Assembly: GCA_026874595.1 (NCBI GenBank)
Contig: CM049320.1
Span: forward strand, 50,046,714-50,110,713
Source of the DNA: Sipunculus nudus
Taxonomy: Eukaryota; Annelida; Sipuncula; Golfingiida; Sipunculidae
Direction: 5' to 3'
DNA length: 64,000 nucleotides
Shown: piece after piece, positions 23,701 to 34,795 of the stretch
How the letters are laid out: each line of letters starts with the position of its first letter
How positions within the stretch are numbered: position 1 is the stretch's first letter
Notes under the pieces: model-generated
Told to the model about the DNA's origin: nothing
Database searches by the model: none
What the model saw: the letters and a program-made list of their open reading frames with translations, nothing else
Translations under genes and position numbers: made by a program

Positions 23701-26215
23701 TTATATATGTCTGGTTTTGCGCGCAACCGAACGTGTCTTGTTATACGTGACACACCTGATCGAAAGTTGGGGTCCCCCAAATTTTGTGATTCACTTATTG
23801 TAACTGCGAGAAACTGCATTTTTGCCATTTTCCGTCGTGACGTTGTGGTTTGCTCATACCTACATACATATGTATTCGCATCAGGTTCGTGTCTTTTTCA
23901 ACGAAGTTATCTTTATACTTGAACTAAATAACAAAATATTTCCTGAACACGTTATATTTATATACGCTCTGTCTGTACATTGTAAAACGTTCCAGATATT
24001 GTTATATCGTTTAGACATGCACTAATATCCTCCGTTGTCATGTTGTGATTCGCTCTTACTCTCGAAAATCTGTATTCTTGCCAGAGTGAAAAGTAGTCAA
24101 CGATATTTGTGTTTATTATTCGTGCGGCTTCAGCCCCGAGTCCATATAAAAAATTATATTTATCTCAGAGATAAATATTTAAAAATAGCGAACAGCGTTA
24201 ACTTAATTTAGTGCAATGAACAAATGTTATAAATCGGACTTAGTTTACTCAGCCAATACTTCAAGTATAAATATATGCAGTAGAAATTACATTGATATAA
24301 AAGGGTATAAAAGGTACATAAAATAAATAATAATTTATTAACAATGGACTATTGCACGTTTTCTACCTTTCAATCATCGGATATGACAGCCACTTCCAAT
24401 TACAGGCAATAAATCATATACTATATGAAATGTATTAAAAAATGAATCATTGGTTTGTTAGTGAAAAGTACATAATACTTGGCAATAACCAAAATCGACC
24501 AATAATTTGCAACAGGAAACAAGAGAGTTAATAATTGAGCTGAATATCCACCATGTGAAATAATGGTGTCTAGTATGGTTTTACCCTTAATGCTTAGTGT
24601 CAAATTCCATGACATGTAATGTTGATTGTTTTCCTTTCAATATTTTACAGAAGCCTGCCACAGTCAACGTAAATTTCATACTTAATATTTCATACTTTTA
24701 AGTTGCTCCCGATACAACACCATGACAATGTCTTAAATTGACCCTGGCCTTTGGCGATTTAAATAATCTATTGGTTTACAAATTATATAAAAATTCTTAA
24801 AATATTCGCAAAAATCCAGTGCTCATTTCTTATTGTCCATCCACCATTGAAATTTCATCAACATCAATTTTTAGACTTATCGTTATAGGCCATATTACAG
24901 ATAAGAAGAATTTTAATTCTGGAAAAATTAAAATTGTATGTTAAGATCCGTTTAACCAGTACTCATTTTTTTATTGTCCATCCACCCTTGAAATTATATC
25001 AACATTCACTTTGAGAGATGATAAATTGACAAACACACGGTGGAGTACGCAAACATACCACGCGGATCATACGATCGGATCGTTGTTGGTGGAAGTAATC
25101 CCTCAAGCTTTAGGAAATGAACGTTTGTTCCAGTGTAACAATAAATGAAAAGAAGAATCAGTTTCATACACCTCCGGTATGCAAAATGATTTATATCTTA
25201 CTCATCACAGTCCCTTGAAACCAAATATGTTTGTCTGATTTACAACACCTCTCACTCTCAGACGTAGCCGCAGATTGATTTTTTTTTCGAATGCTTCCTC
25301 AGATGTGATTAGATTTAGATAAATATATATTCTCTAAACATTTATTTCTTTATTTAATATAAGAGTAGTCTCGGCTTTGTTGGCTTATTCAAATACTAGC
25401 AAGTACTAAGTTTACTTCTATACTTTACACGAGATTCCGTAGAATAAGTATATTTTCAAGATAATTGTAGGAATTTCTATCTTTCAATCTGCAGTGTATT
25501 TCCTACATTTCTATTGCATTGCTCCAAACTTCGAATGTAGAGATTTTGAAGTTTTCTAGATAAAAGTCTTCACTTTGATTCATACTTTTAACTTTACTTT
25601 CTCTTGTTATACCATAGCTTTAAGTGTAAACTCCAACTTCAAATGTTTTAAACATGCAATGACGTGACGGTTCCTTTTGGGGTTTATAAAAGGGAATCTA
25701 TGGTACTAAACGATATTCTATTTAGATTAACTTTAGCGTCCTTAGTTGTAACTTCATGAAAAACCCCCAGAGCTGTTTGTTGTGTATATTTAGTATTCTT
25801 TCGACCGAAACTATGCACCCGGTGTGCTAAAAAATGAAGAAACAAGAACATATCTAGCATGTTCATTCTCCCTTGCTAATGCGGTTCCTATTCAGACAAG
25901 AACCTTACAACATATCATATTCTATAATCTCTTTCGGGGTTTCAACGACAGTATTCTGAAAGCATTTTTTTTTCGTATTTCTTGCATTTTACCATGCATT
26001 TTCGTGTATGCATTTGTCACATGTCACGCTAATCTCAGAGGGCTCTACATATCATTGTAGAGCATTAACATTTGGATTCAAGCATTAACCTATAATTGAC
26101 TTTAATTTTGAAAAAAAATTCTGAATATTTAATCAAATGCAAACTTACCCTTGCATAGTTTTGTAAATTAATGGCATTGTTATATGTGCCGCACTGTATA
26201 CAAAAAAGTCCATAC
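23578..26215 (-). other. First intron of the minus-strand gene
   Basis: Contains a (TA)n/(GT)n tract at 23653-23701 and a diverged direct repeat of about 60 bp (tattgtccatccacc at about 24832 and 24976). No exon recognised. Confidence 0.6.
23653..23701. repeat. (TA)n(GT)n microsatellite
   Basis: TA run passing into GT run; ORFs across it are artefacts. Confidence 0.95.
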
Positions 26216-26267
26216 CTGTGTGTATTGTCGAACAGAGGGCGAGAATCGATACCATTAACGACAGCAT
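26216..26267 (-). CDS. Signal-peptide exon of the minus-strand gene
   Basis: ATG at 26267 opens MLSLMVSILALCSTIHT plus one base, then donor GTATGG. The hydrophobic core (LMVSILAL) with a short polar end is a typical cleavable leader. It joins in frame to the Cys-rich exon at 23577. The 52-nt length and phase equal the leader exons at 11489 and 12891. Confidence 0.7.
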
Positions 26268-26857
26268 TGTCCTATCTTCTAGCGCTTCATCGTGCGCGCA
26301 GGTTCAGGCTCTATGACTGAGGAACTTGTCGTTGTCATCTATAAACCTTGGAGTGGTTGCATAATACACTCATATGATGACGTAACACGTTCGTTGTCAT
26401 GACGTCCTGACACAACCACAGGCCTTGATATTTCCACACAAGGCTCTTTTCGCTTTGTGGAGTAATTTGCTGGTTTACTTAGTCCCATACGGAAAAGATA
26501 ATACATATAGGTATTAAAATCACCGCAGTTTGCCATTGCCCATTTTATCAATGACTATATAATGCGTGAATGATATTTGAATTGAATACATACCTTCTCA
26601 AATGTTACTGGTTATTTTAGTCTTACAAAGTACATTTGATCAAAGCACCCCAACTGACATAAACAAAATATTTTCTTGAATAGAATAAACACCCCTAGTA
26701 CCTAGATTTATGAACAATGTAATACATTAAGGATAAATATAACATAGTGAGAGTTCTCTACCGTGCAGGGAAGCATTAATAATATTATGAGCTGATCTCA
26801 CGAAACAGTTCTGTAGTGAGAAAAGTTATGAAATCAAGCTTACTATACACATAGTGT

Positions 26858-26860
<3 letters not shown>
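26268..26860. other. Upstream region of the minus-strand gene
   Basis: This would hold the promoter and 5' untranslated part. A TATATAG-like element on the minus strand near 26557-26563 is about 290 bp from the ATG, but there is no proof that it is used. Confidence 0.3.
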
Positions 26861-26944
<84 letters not shown>

Positions 26945-27178
26945 GTTGTTCTTTCTAGGCTGTTGGCAATGCACTGATGGCAAAGTGCTCTATGGTATAA
27001 CATAACCAGAGCGTATCAATATATATCATGTGTAAGGAATCAAACAATTGTACGCATCGTGTCAACCAGTTGTTCAATGTACAACCCCTCCAATCATACC
27101 GTTCTGAAGAGTGCCGTACAACGGAACGAAACTAATTAGTAAACACGATGCTTACAATTGTTTAATTCCTTACACATG

Positions 27179-27239
<61 letters not shown>
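26861..27239. mobile_element. Foldback/MITE-like element between (TA)n tracts
   Basis: Inverted arms beginning CATGTGTAAGGAAT and running about 35 bp (about 27029-27064 and 27146-27180) differ at two or three positions. They enclose about 80 bp. Long pure (TA)n runs border both sides (26861-26941 and 27182-27239), consistent with insertion into, or expansion of, TA target sites. No coding capacity. The interior motif gccgtacaacggaacgaaac is similar in style to retroelement tails. Confidence 0.7.
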
Positions 27240-27240
<1 letters not shown>

Positions 27241-27400
27241 CGAAGATAAAGATAAAAAGTGACTAACTAGACCAACTAGTTTATTAACACAGGAGCTTTC
27301 GAAGCACACAGGCTTCTTCGTCAGGTGGTAATTCCTAAGTCCTATCGGCTGTTAAAATCACTAACCTACTACAGACCTTAACCCTTCAGTGTATTTGCAT
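27240..27400 (-). mobile_element. Retroelement tail fragment
   Basis: On the minus strand it reads ccacctgacgaagaagcc, tgtgtgcttcgaaagc and ttaataaact. The same tail recurs near 34700-34795. Tails of this form are common at the 3' ends of Penelope-like and other retroelements; the family is not proven. Confidence 0.4.
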
Positions 27401-27407
27401 GCTTTTA

Positions 27408-27570
27408 GAGGAACCAGCGAAGTGACGTCACGGCGACTTTGCATGCAGCAGGTGTGGGGCATATCTTATATAGACAGATGTATGAATAGCCATGCTGGTT
27501 CATTGTGTGTAGAGATTAGACGGTTTTCTTCCGATGAGCCTAGAAATGTCGGTTCAATGCCCTGGAGTTT
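27408..27570. repeat. Dispersed repeat with an inverted relative at about 50.4 kb
   Basis: The block containing gaatagccatgctggttcat (about 27485) and the following 80 bp matches, reverse-complemented, the block at about 50370-50465. Both also carry accagcgaagtg upstream in direct orientation. No function recognised. Confidence 0.6.
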
Positions 27571-27599
27571 TAAATGAAAATTGATATATGATAATAAGT

Positions 27600-29060
27600 A
27601 GGGTACCTTAATTGAATACCTTAATTGATTAAATGACCAGAATCTAATTTTTGAAGGTAATATGTTATCCATGGAAGCGGGCCCAGCTACCTTGATGGTA
27701 AAGTATTACGTTCATCAAACATCATATAATATTGAAGAACAGTACACGGACTCAATTTGTCTTTTACAGATTTCCCAGGGGCTTTCACATAATGCTGCCA
27801 ACAAAAGAAGAACAAATACTTTTTTCCAGGAGTTCGACACATTAGCAAATATATGGGAATCATTATTAATTAATTATGCAGAAGCAGAATATCACAAAGT
27901 GGAAAGTGTTTAACATTCTTCGTCAGCCGATTTATATAATTGATTATACATGAAAACCTTGTTAATGACATTGATTACTTAATAAAAGCTTCAAAAAAGC
28001 GTCAAACAATTGATGTGAATCCAATGCGTATTCTAAAGTTATGCTTATGTTGTGATAAGTTTTTGATAATTATTACAAACACCAGTGGTTAAATAAATTA
28101 TGGTGTGAGGCAAAACCCACTGTACTTTCAGATTGTATGTCTCTGCATTATTTATCAGCTCAGCTGACTGAAAGTAAACTGGGGTAAAGCGATGGTGCTT
28201 TTTTCTGTTGTCCCTGGGGCCGTATAGCACTGGTTGTCCGTTAGCAGGCCACAAACACTTCGGTAAGAGATCACGACTCTCAAGTGCATTCTAAGATTCT
28301 GGCAATGAATTTGATTAAACCATGGTCTAAATAATTTGGCAGATGGTCTCGGAGTAGGTACGATGAATACACAGAAAATATTTCAAAAATAGTCTTGAGC
28401 AAAACATGCTCACTTAATGAACATGTCTTGGGCAAACAGTATGTCTGTATAGCTATATCTTGAATGATCTAGGGCCACTTGAGGGGTACACATTCTGGAA
28501 GAACAAGGGGATCCTATACTTTGTAACATATAAAAATTATGTTTACATAAACTGGAAGGTTTATAAAGATTTCAATTTTTAAGATTTAGACCTATGTTTG
28601 AGTTAATGCCTGCATATCTGCTGTAGATGCAAAAAGTCGACGGCCATTCTAAAATGTACGAAAGGACCTAAATTTGTAATTGACGATTCTATGGCTGATT
28701 CTCTTTTGAAAAGTACCTTAATAAAGTTTTTTTGAGCCAGGTATGAAATCAGGATGATAAACAGGTACCTTAATTGGTCTTGTTGCAAGATCAGAATTCA
28801 AGATCAGGTTTCATAGGATTTATGAGAGCGGATCGAGCTGTCTGTTTATAAAACAACACGTTCGTTTGAAGTACAATGCATTGATCAAATGTTTCTATAT
28901 GTGCCCTTTACAGATTTCCCTTGGGCATTCAAATAAGGCTGTAATCGGTGGATCAGACACAGCTTCCACTGGTTCGAAGCATTTTGAAATATAGGAAAAT
29001 AAAAATTTATAAATCAGAAGCGTTAAAACAAAATGCAATAATTGAGTTTACATAAAAGGC
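27600..29060. repeat. Diverged duplicate pair (27600-27960 and 28740-29060)
   Basis: Both copies carry ggtaccttaattg, then tttacagatttccc and a shared following stretch of about 100 bp with an ending rich in aatcagaagc/ttatgcagaagc. They are strongly diverged and the ORF in the first is not kept in the second, so coding is unlikely. Confidence 0.45.
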
Positions 29061-30336
29061 CCATCTATTTTCATTGCCATCAGTCTACACCATAAATCTT
29101 TCAGTTTGCAAAGACATGTTTATAGTCAGTTCAGTTTGAATGGTGGATCACGCACCCCTTATTCATGTGTGTGTGTGTCTGTTAACAAATGCCAACAACC
29201 CGGTCGTTAGCTCGACCTTTCACTGTTATTTAAAAGTCCGACTGAATTCAGCAAGTCAATATCTTCGATATTTCAAAGTCGAAGAAGCCGACAGAAAATT
29301 ACAGTTTAATTATATTTCATATAAGGAGAGAGATACGGAACCCCATGTTTTAAAGGTGTTAACACGTAAACACTTATTTCAATGAAGTAATTTTCATAAT
29401 TAAAATGTTTAAGGAATTTATCATATTTGTTGTCATAACTCATGTGAAACAAATGTTTCCCAGTGCACGGGTTAACTGTATTGTAATGTATTTAATTTCA
29501 AACTGTGTAGGGCAGAGTTGATAGTTTGGGTGAAATAAAATTTAGTTCGAACTCAGTAATTCAAGATTTCAATATTATCTATTATCTATACTATTGTTAA
29601 TTGATATTTCCCCTGAAGAATGGTGTAAATCATAAGTTATTCTATTGTCCCCTACACCTAAAAAAGTGGAATATGTCTTCCCAACCCCCGAAAAAAACAA
29701 GACCAATGCCCGATATACCAAACGAATGTCATTCTATGTCGATAATATTCGTCGCCAAGTACAGTTTTTTTTCAAAAACTCGTTTACATTCGAACCAAAA
29801 ATCTTTTACGAACTTAAAGTTTTATAAGTGGCATTCTGTAGGGCCAGAAAAGAAAATGTGGACAATTGAACACATTGCCTTATTATATTTGGCCATGATA
29901 TTTGATGATCCTACTGATAGAGATGCTGAGCGAAATGAGGGTGAAAGTTTCTCCTTTACTTGTATAGCGATTTGCTAGATCCACCACTGAATGAACTCTC
30001 GAAGCCCGGAAAAGGCTGATTTAAAATTTTGGAGCGTCCTTGTGAGAACGTGAATGAAATAATGTTTGTTTTACTTTAGACCATCCGACAGTGACAGGCT
30101 AGACTACTTATGCACGTGAAATTATTAAAGGCTTCTCATAAGTGGAGGAAATGTATGTATAAACGTACCGTTTATTCATGAAATATAAAGTCCATTTGTT
30201 ATGAATCAGTAACAATAAACAGAAAAATTGTTGTACTATAATTGGAATATCAGTTAACTGCGGGAGAATTGCAGACTAACTTACAAATATATATATTTCA
30301 TTGATTCTTGCAAAGCCTTTGAAGTCCATTAAAATA
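29061..30336. other. Non-genic stretch
   Basis: ORFs at 29140-29385 and 29601-29978 are open but show no domain, no splice context and atypical composition. Nothing else seen. Confidence 0.45.
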
Positions 30337-30673
30337 CAGTCAAACCTCTATAATGTTGGCACCCTTAGGACAGGACCAAAGTGCCCACTTTATAGAGGTG
30401 CCCAATATATGGAGGTAATAGCAAGCCCATAAGAGTGCTGCCCTCTAGTATGTTATATTGTTTTAATTACTCATTTTTTGAGATTACTAAATAAACTTAT
30501 TTCATGCATCATCTCTCTTTATTTAATGATAAGTTTTTCAATGACATTTTATTTCTTATTATCAAGAAATTTGTTAGAAAATTTGTATTTTATTACATAA
30601 AAGTAAGGAAAAAAATAAGCACAATAAAAGGAAGCTGTGTGCAGATGGTCTATAAGATAGCTGAACTCATATA

Positions 30674-30730
<57 letters not shown>

Positions 30731-31679
30731 TCACTTTTTATATTTAAAACCAAAAAATGGCGTAGCAGCATGTGGTATTTAGCATTAGCATCGGAAGATA
30801 TTATTCTTAATAATATATTCTTTGAAATCTAGTCATTTTCTGATAAAAAAAAAGAATACACAAGTAAAACAAAGACAGATCGTCACAAATCTAAAGACTA
30901 TCATCTTATGAAAACATTATATATCAAGGTGACAAGAAAAAATTTGAAAGGTGAAAATGTCTGTGATTGTAGATTGTTTCGAGGAAAGTGCACGTTGTAG
31001 CTTTCCATTTGCTATTAGAAAGTCCAGGTTGAACACCATTTTAACAGTAAGAATTGTTATGTAACAACTGTTAAATAAAAACTGCCCTGGTCTAGTGGGC
31101 ATGTATTCTGACTACCAGTGATGGGCCAGAGGGGCATATAGCTGTGTCACCTCACCACATAGTAATAACTGGGTGATTGAGCAGGGCTTCCTTCCACTCT
31201 TGGTGGCCAAACAAACAAATATAAACTAATTAGCACAATCTAGTCTATCTAGTCTGGGGTGATCTCTGACTTGAGCGGATGCAGGCATATTAATCTAATT
31301 AGTATGCATGCCTCCTATGCTCAGTCTTGAGTCAAGTAGATTATAATCATTGTTATGCAATGTTCACTTGTACACCTCTAATTTTGGCTCATTTGTTTTG
31401 ATTGCTATCATTATAATTTATGATAATTATTAAAACATAATTAAGAATTTAAATTATCTTAATAACTTTAAACGCACTATAAAGAAGGCTTACAAAGTTG
31501 ATATAATGAGACAGTTCAACCTTGAAAATCTTTGAAGTGCCCACATTAGCTCTTGAAAAACCTCCCACTTTACAGAATATAGAGGTGCCCACATTAGCTA
31601 GACATAAAAAAGAGAAGAAAAAAACGGGACAGCCCAAAAGTGCCCAATTTATAGAGGTGCCCTCTTGGAGAGGTTCCAA
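30337..31679. mobile_element. Non-autonomous pogo/Tigger-like transposon
   Basis: The left end is TA-CAGTCAAACCTCTATAATG, a terminal sequence typical of pogo/Tigger elements. The right end, read inward, gives AACCTCT and then GGGCACCTCTATAAATTGGG, matching left subterminal boxes (gtgcccactttatagaggtg). TA dinucleotides flank both ends. The interior has no transposase and contains a (TA)n tract (30668-30727). Terminal matches are imperfect at the outermost bases of the right end. Confidence 0.55.
30668..30727. repeat. (TA)n microsatellite
   Basis: Pure TA run inside the pogo-like element. Confidence 0.95.
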
Positions 31680-34600
31680 TATCATACACAACAAATTCTT
31701 AAAGTTTTTAAGGCAGAACTTGTATCCAACTACCACCAGTTACCAGGACATTTAAAAATATTCGTGTTAAATTATATGTAATTCTGGACAGCCTTAACAC
31801 GAGGAGCGCTAGTTGTTTAACCTTAATATTTCCAGATAGCATGTTTGGACACAATATATAATTCAGGAAAATAACTAGACTTGCAAAAAGGAGTGTGATA
31901 ACTCAAGTGCCCGAATTATAAATCATTATGCAAAGCCAGCAGGCTTCAAATAAATGTATGAAATGTTTCCAAAACAAACCGAATTAATTCAAAACATTCT
32001 TCCCTAGCACTGATTATCACCTACACAACATACAATGAAACATTGCTACGTTTTGAAGTGACGTCGGGTAATACTGTGGCCTTAAGGTATTTACCCATGT
32101 TCAAAGGGGCGGTTGTTTGGCTATATATCAAATTCTAATTTTTGTACATTTTAAACATTCTGAATTTTTTGCACCGCACCTTGTATTATGTTTAGTCTAC
32201 CTAATACTTATGCCCATTCTTCAAGGTGATAAATGCAATCCATTAAAGGCTGACTTTTAATGACAAAGGGATTGCTGCCTTTGCATTATCAAGTATCATG
32301 AGTACAAAAACAAGAGAGATGTAACTTAGATCAGTTATTTTCAGACGAAGATGGAGAGAGTGAGAAGGCTCGGTATACAGTCCAGCATTTTAAGGCTCTT
32401 GTAAATATTCCCGAAATCAACAAGACAATTGGTCATTATAGTTTGTACTAATGGATATATATATATATATGTTTTGTCAGTTTAGTGAGAAAAAAAGAAA
32501 CGGTGTGTGAGAGAAAGGGTGAAGCAGCCAAGAATGGTATTAATTCCATGAATTGTCAAGTGCAGGGGTGTCATCGGGTGTTTATAAAACACATGTAAAT
32601 AAATTTCATACACTGTAAGACTTTTCTAATGGAGTATTTGTTCAAGGGGCTAGGAAAATACCAGAAACAAGCCGGGGACAGGGTTGATGTCCTCGGCTTG
32701 AATCCCACAGAATTGGTTGGTCTAGCCTATATGTCTACTATCAAGGCTGTGATTCCTCCTGTTGGGGAATATGGAACTAGAACCTACAAGGTTACTTGCG
32801 GCACGAGGTAAAGTCCTGGTTTAATTCTGAAGAGACAAATCGATACAACTGTGGGTCTGTAGGGGATCAAGCATTTATTAATGAGGTATCGCTATGTAGC
32901 ACGCTTTTGACTCTCTGTTACAGTTATTATGTTCAAGGTTGGAGCCAGATATCATACTGATTTTCAGGGTAAGAATATTCTCCGGTATTAGGGACTGAAC
33001 ATCAAGGCACGGCTTCTAGGGCAGACATAATTCTAAAAGTAGATAGTGTACTTTGGTTGGTCACAGGCTCATGTTCACTTCATAACAGCACTCATTTCTG
33101 AAAACAGCTTTTATTCTATCATTAAAATGAAACAAATAATCATGGCAAAGCCCTACATTAAGACACGAACAATGATAAAGCAGCTTTTGTGCCGCAGAAT
33201 TGTGACATGGACATAGAAAGGTGTCTTTTACATCTCACACCTGTTTAGTGTTAAATAAGTATTCAGATACAAGAATAGTTGTATGTTGGCAATATGTTCG
33301 ATGTTTAATGAACAGCTAAAGGAATGTATCACTGTACGAACAATGATCAAAACAGGTCAGTATTTTGTATTAAATAATCCATACATCATTGATTTATCTG
33401 GTGACTGTTAATCCACGTGAGAATTTAATGTGATTGTTCGTTTCTAAAATATTTTCATACATATTTATGATAAATTTCATTACCAAATTCAAAAGAGTTT
33501 CATAATGGAAAAAATTAACCAGTGAAATCATAATGCCCTGGCTGACAAATTATGATTACGATATATTTTTTGTCATAGATATACGAAACGTAAACAACAA
33601 GGTTAAATATGGTTTACCAACTTTAATCAAAGAAATATATCTGCACATCGGCAGGTCCGAAGCGCTTTCTTTAAACTTTTGTTGGTATTGGTCTTGAAAC
33701 CTCTTTTATTTTTAAAAACTGTGATGTAGTTATTTTATATTAGTGTTTACTTGCTTCGAAGTAACACGCCATTTTAACTGCCAAAGTCAACCTTGACATA
33801 AAAGTATTTTTTGTTTAATCGTTGTGTGTTGGTTAAATGAGTGGCTTCGTTTTGACGTTGGCGCAGGCGGACGAGGCCGTTTGTTAGACAGAAAGAGAGA
33901 GAGTTGGGGCAGATGCTCCAGCGCTGTCAACGGTTGTATACTTTAATAAGCGGCTTTTGATGAAATTTAGATTAGCATTAGGATAACATTCAATAAAGAA
34001 TCATTTACATTTTGGTGATGATCTGGATCCGCCAATTATTTATAATGTAGAAACATAACATTTATTTTAACATATTTTGTTTAAAAATTATATAATCATT
34101 AAATTAAAAAAAATCATTTTGCCATTTCTTTATTCGAAAAAAAATCATTGCGATTAAGGAGCGTCAATGTTTAATTGCTCGAGCTGATTACACATTTTGT
34201 GTAAGTTTGTGCACAAAAACATTTGATTAACATCCTGGCTAAGGCTGCAGTGTCTGACTTCTGTCGAAGTACATAGTTATAAGTTTTCCACACAGAAAAA
34301 AAATATCAGCAAGCTCACATGGTATGGGAGATGTCGGTTCATTTATTCATTTGACATAATGCAGAGCAATAATTCATATTGTCGTGCAAGCCTAAAGTGC
34401 GATTGATCGTCAAAGAATGGGTTTATGCTAGAAAATCAAACGATATTATTACAAGATGAAGAGCACTTTGCCAAGCATTTTCACATAAAACACGCGCAAA
34501 AATCGTTCTCCTCTAGCATCAACAAAAAGGCCGTCACTGCCTCCTTTTTTTAAAATAAAATTTCCCCCATCTACCACCTGGTATAAATAATATATGCACC

Positions 34601-34690
34601 TTAAAATATGTTGGTCTACAATTTTACCGTTTCCCTAACCCTTGATCGTTTGGGGTGACCTGACCTGACAAGACATTATGGCATAAAGCC
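31680..34690. other. Non-genic stretch
   Basis: No exon with motif support. The ORF at 32629-32811 ends close to a GGTAAAG donor-like site, but nothing identifies it. Short TA run at 32455-32469. Confidence 0.45.
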
Positions 34691-34699
34691 AGATTTTGG

Positions 34700-34795
34700 C
34701 ACACAGGCTTCTTCGTCAGGTGGTAATTCGTCAGGTGAAATAACCACCTGACGAAGAACCCTGTGTGCCTCGTGTGTTAATAAACTTGTTATTCT
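34700..34795. repeat. Inverted repeat made of two retroelement tails
   Basis: Arm cacacaggcttcttcgtcag... (34700-34724) is nearly the reverse complement of 34743-34767, with 18 bp between. The right arm continues into ttaataaacttgtt as at 27240-27400. This looks like two tail copies head to head. Confidence 0.65.

Larger units (their letters stand above)
20488..26267 (-). pseudogene. Secreted Cys-rich/sushi protein gene, minus strand, with one stop
   Basis: Four exons fit one gene read leftwards: leader 26267-26216, Cys-rich 23577-23372, 107-nt exon 21307-21201 and sushi 20679-20488. Leader to Cys-rich joins exactly (G plus TA gives Val: ...STIHT-VRGKNITIVQ). The 107-nt exon to sushi also joins in phase (CR-VNNCGDPG). 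An exon running phase 0 to phase 2 must lie between 23371 and 21308 and was not found. The sushi exon has one TAA. Order, lengths and phases match the plus-strand exons at 5424, 8290 and 14533. The product would be secreted; its ligand is unknown. The single stop could also be an allele or a sequencing error. Confidence 0.65.

Noticed and set aside
29601-29978. 125-aa plus-strand ORF
   Set aside because: Overlapping open frames and no domain or exon context; treated as chance.
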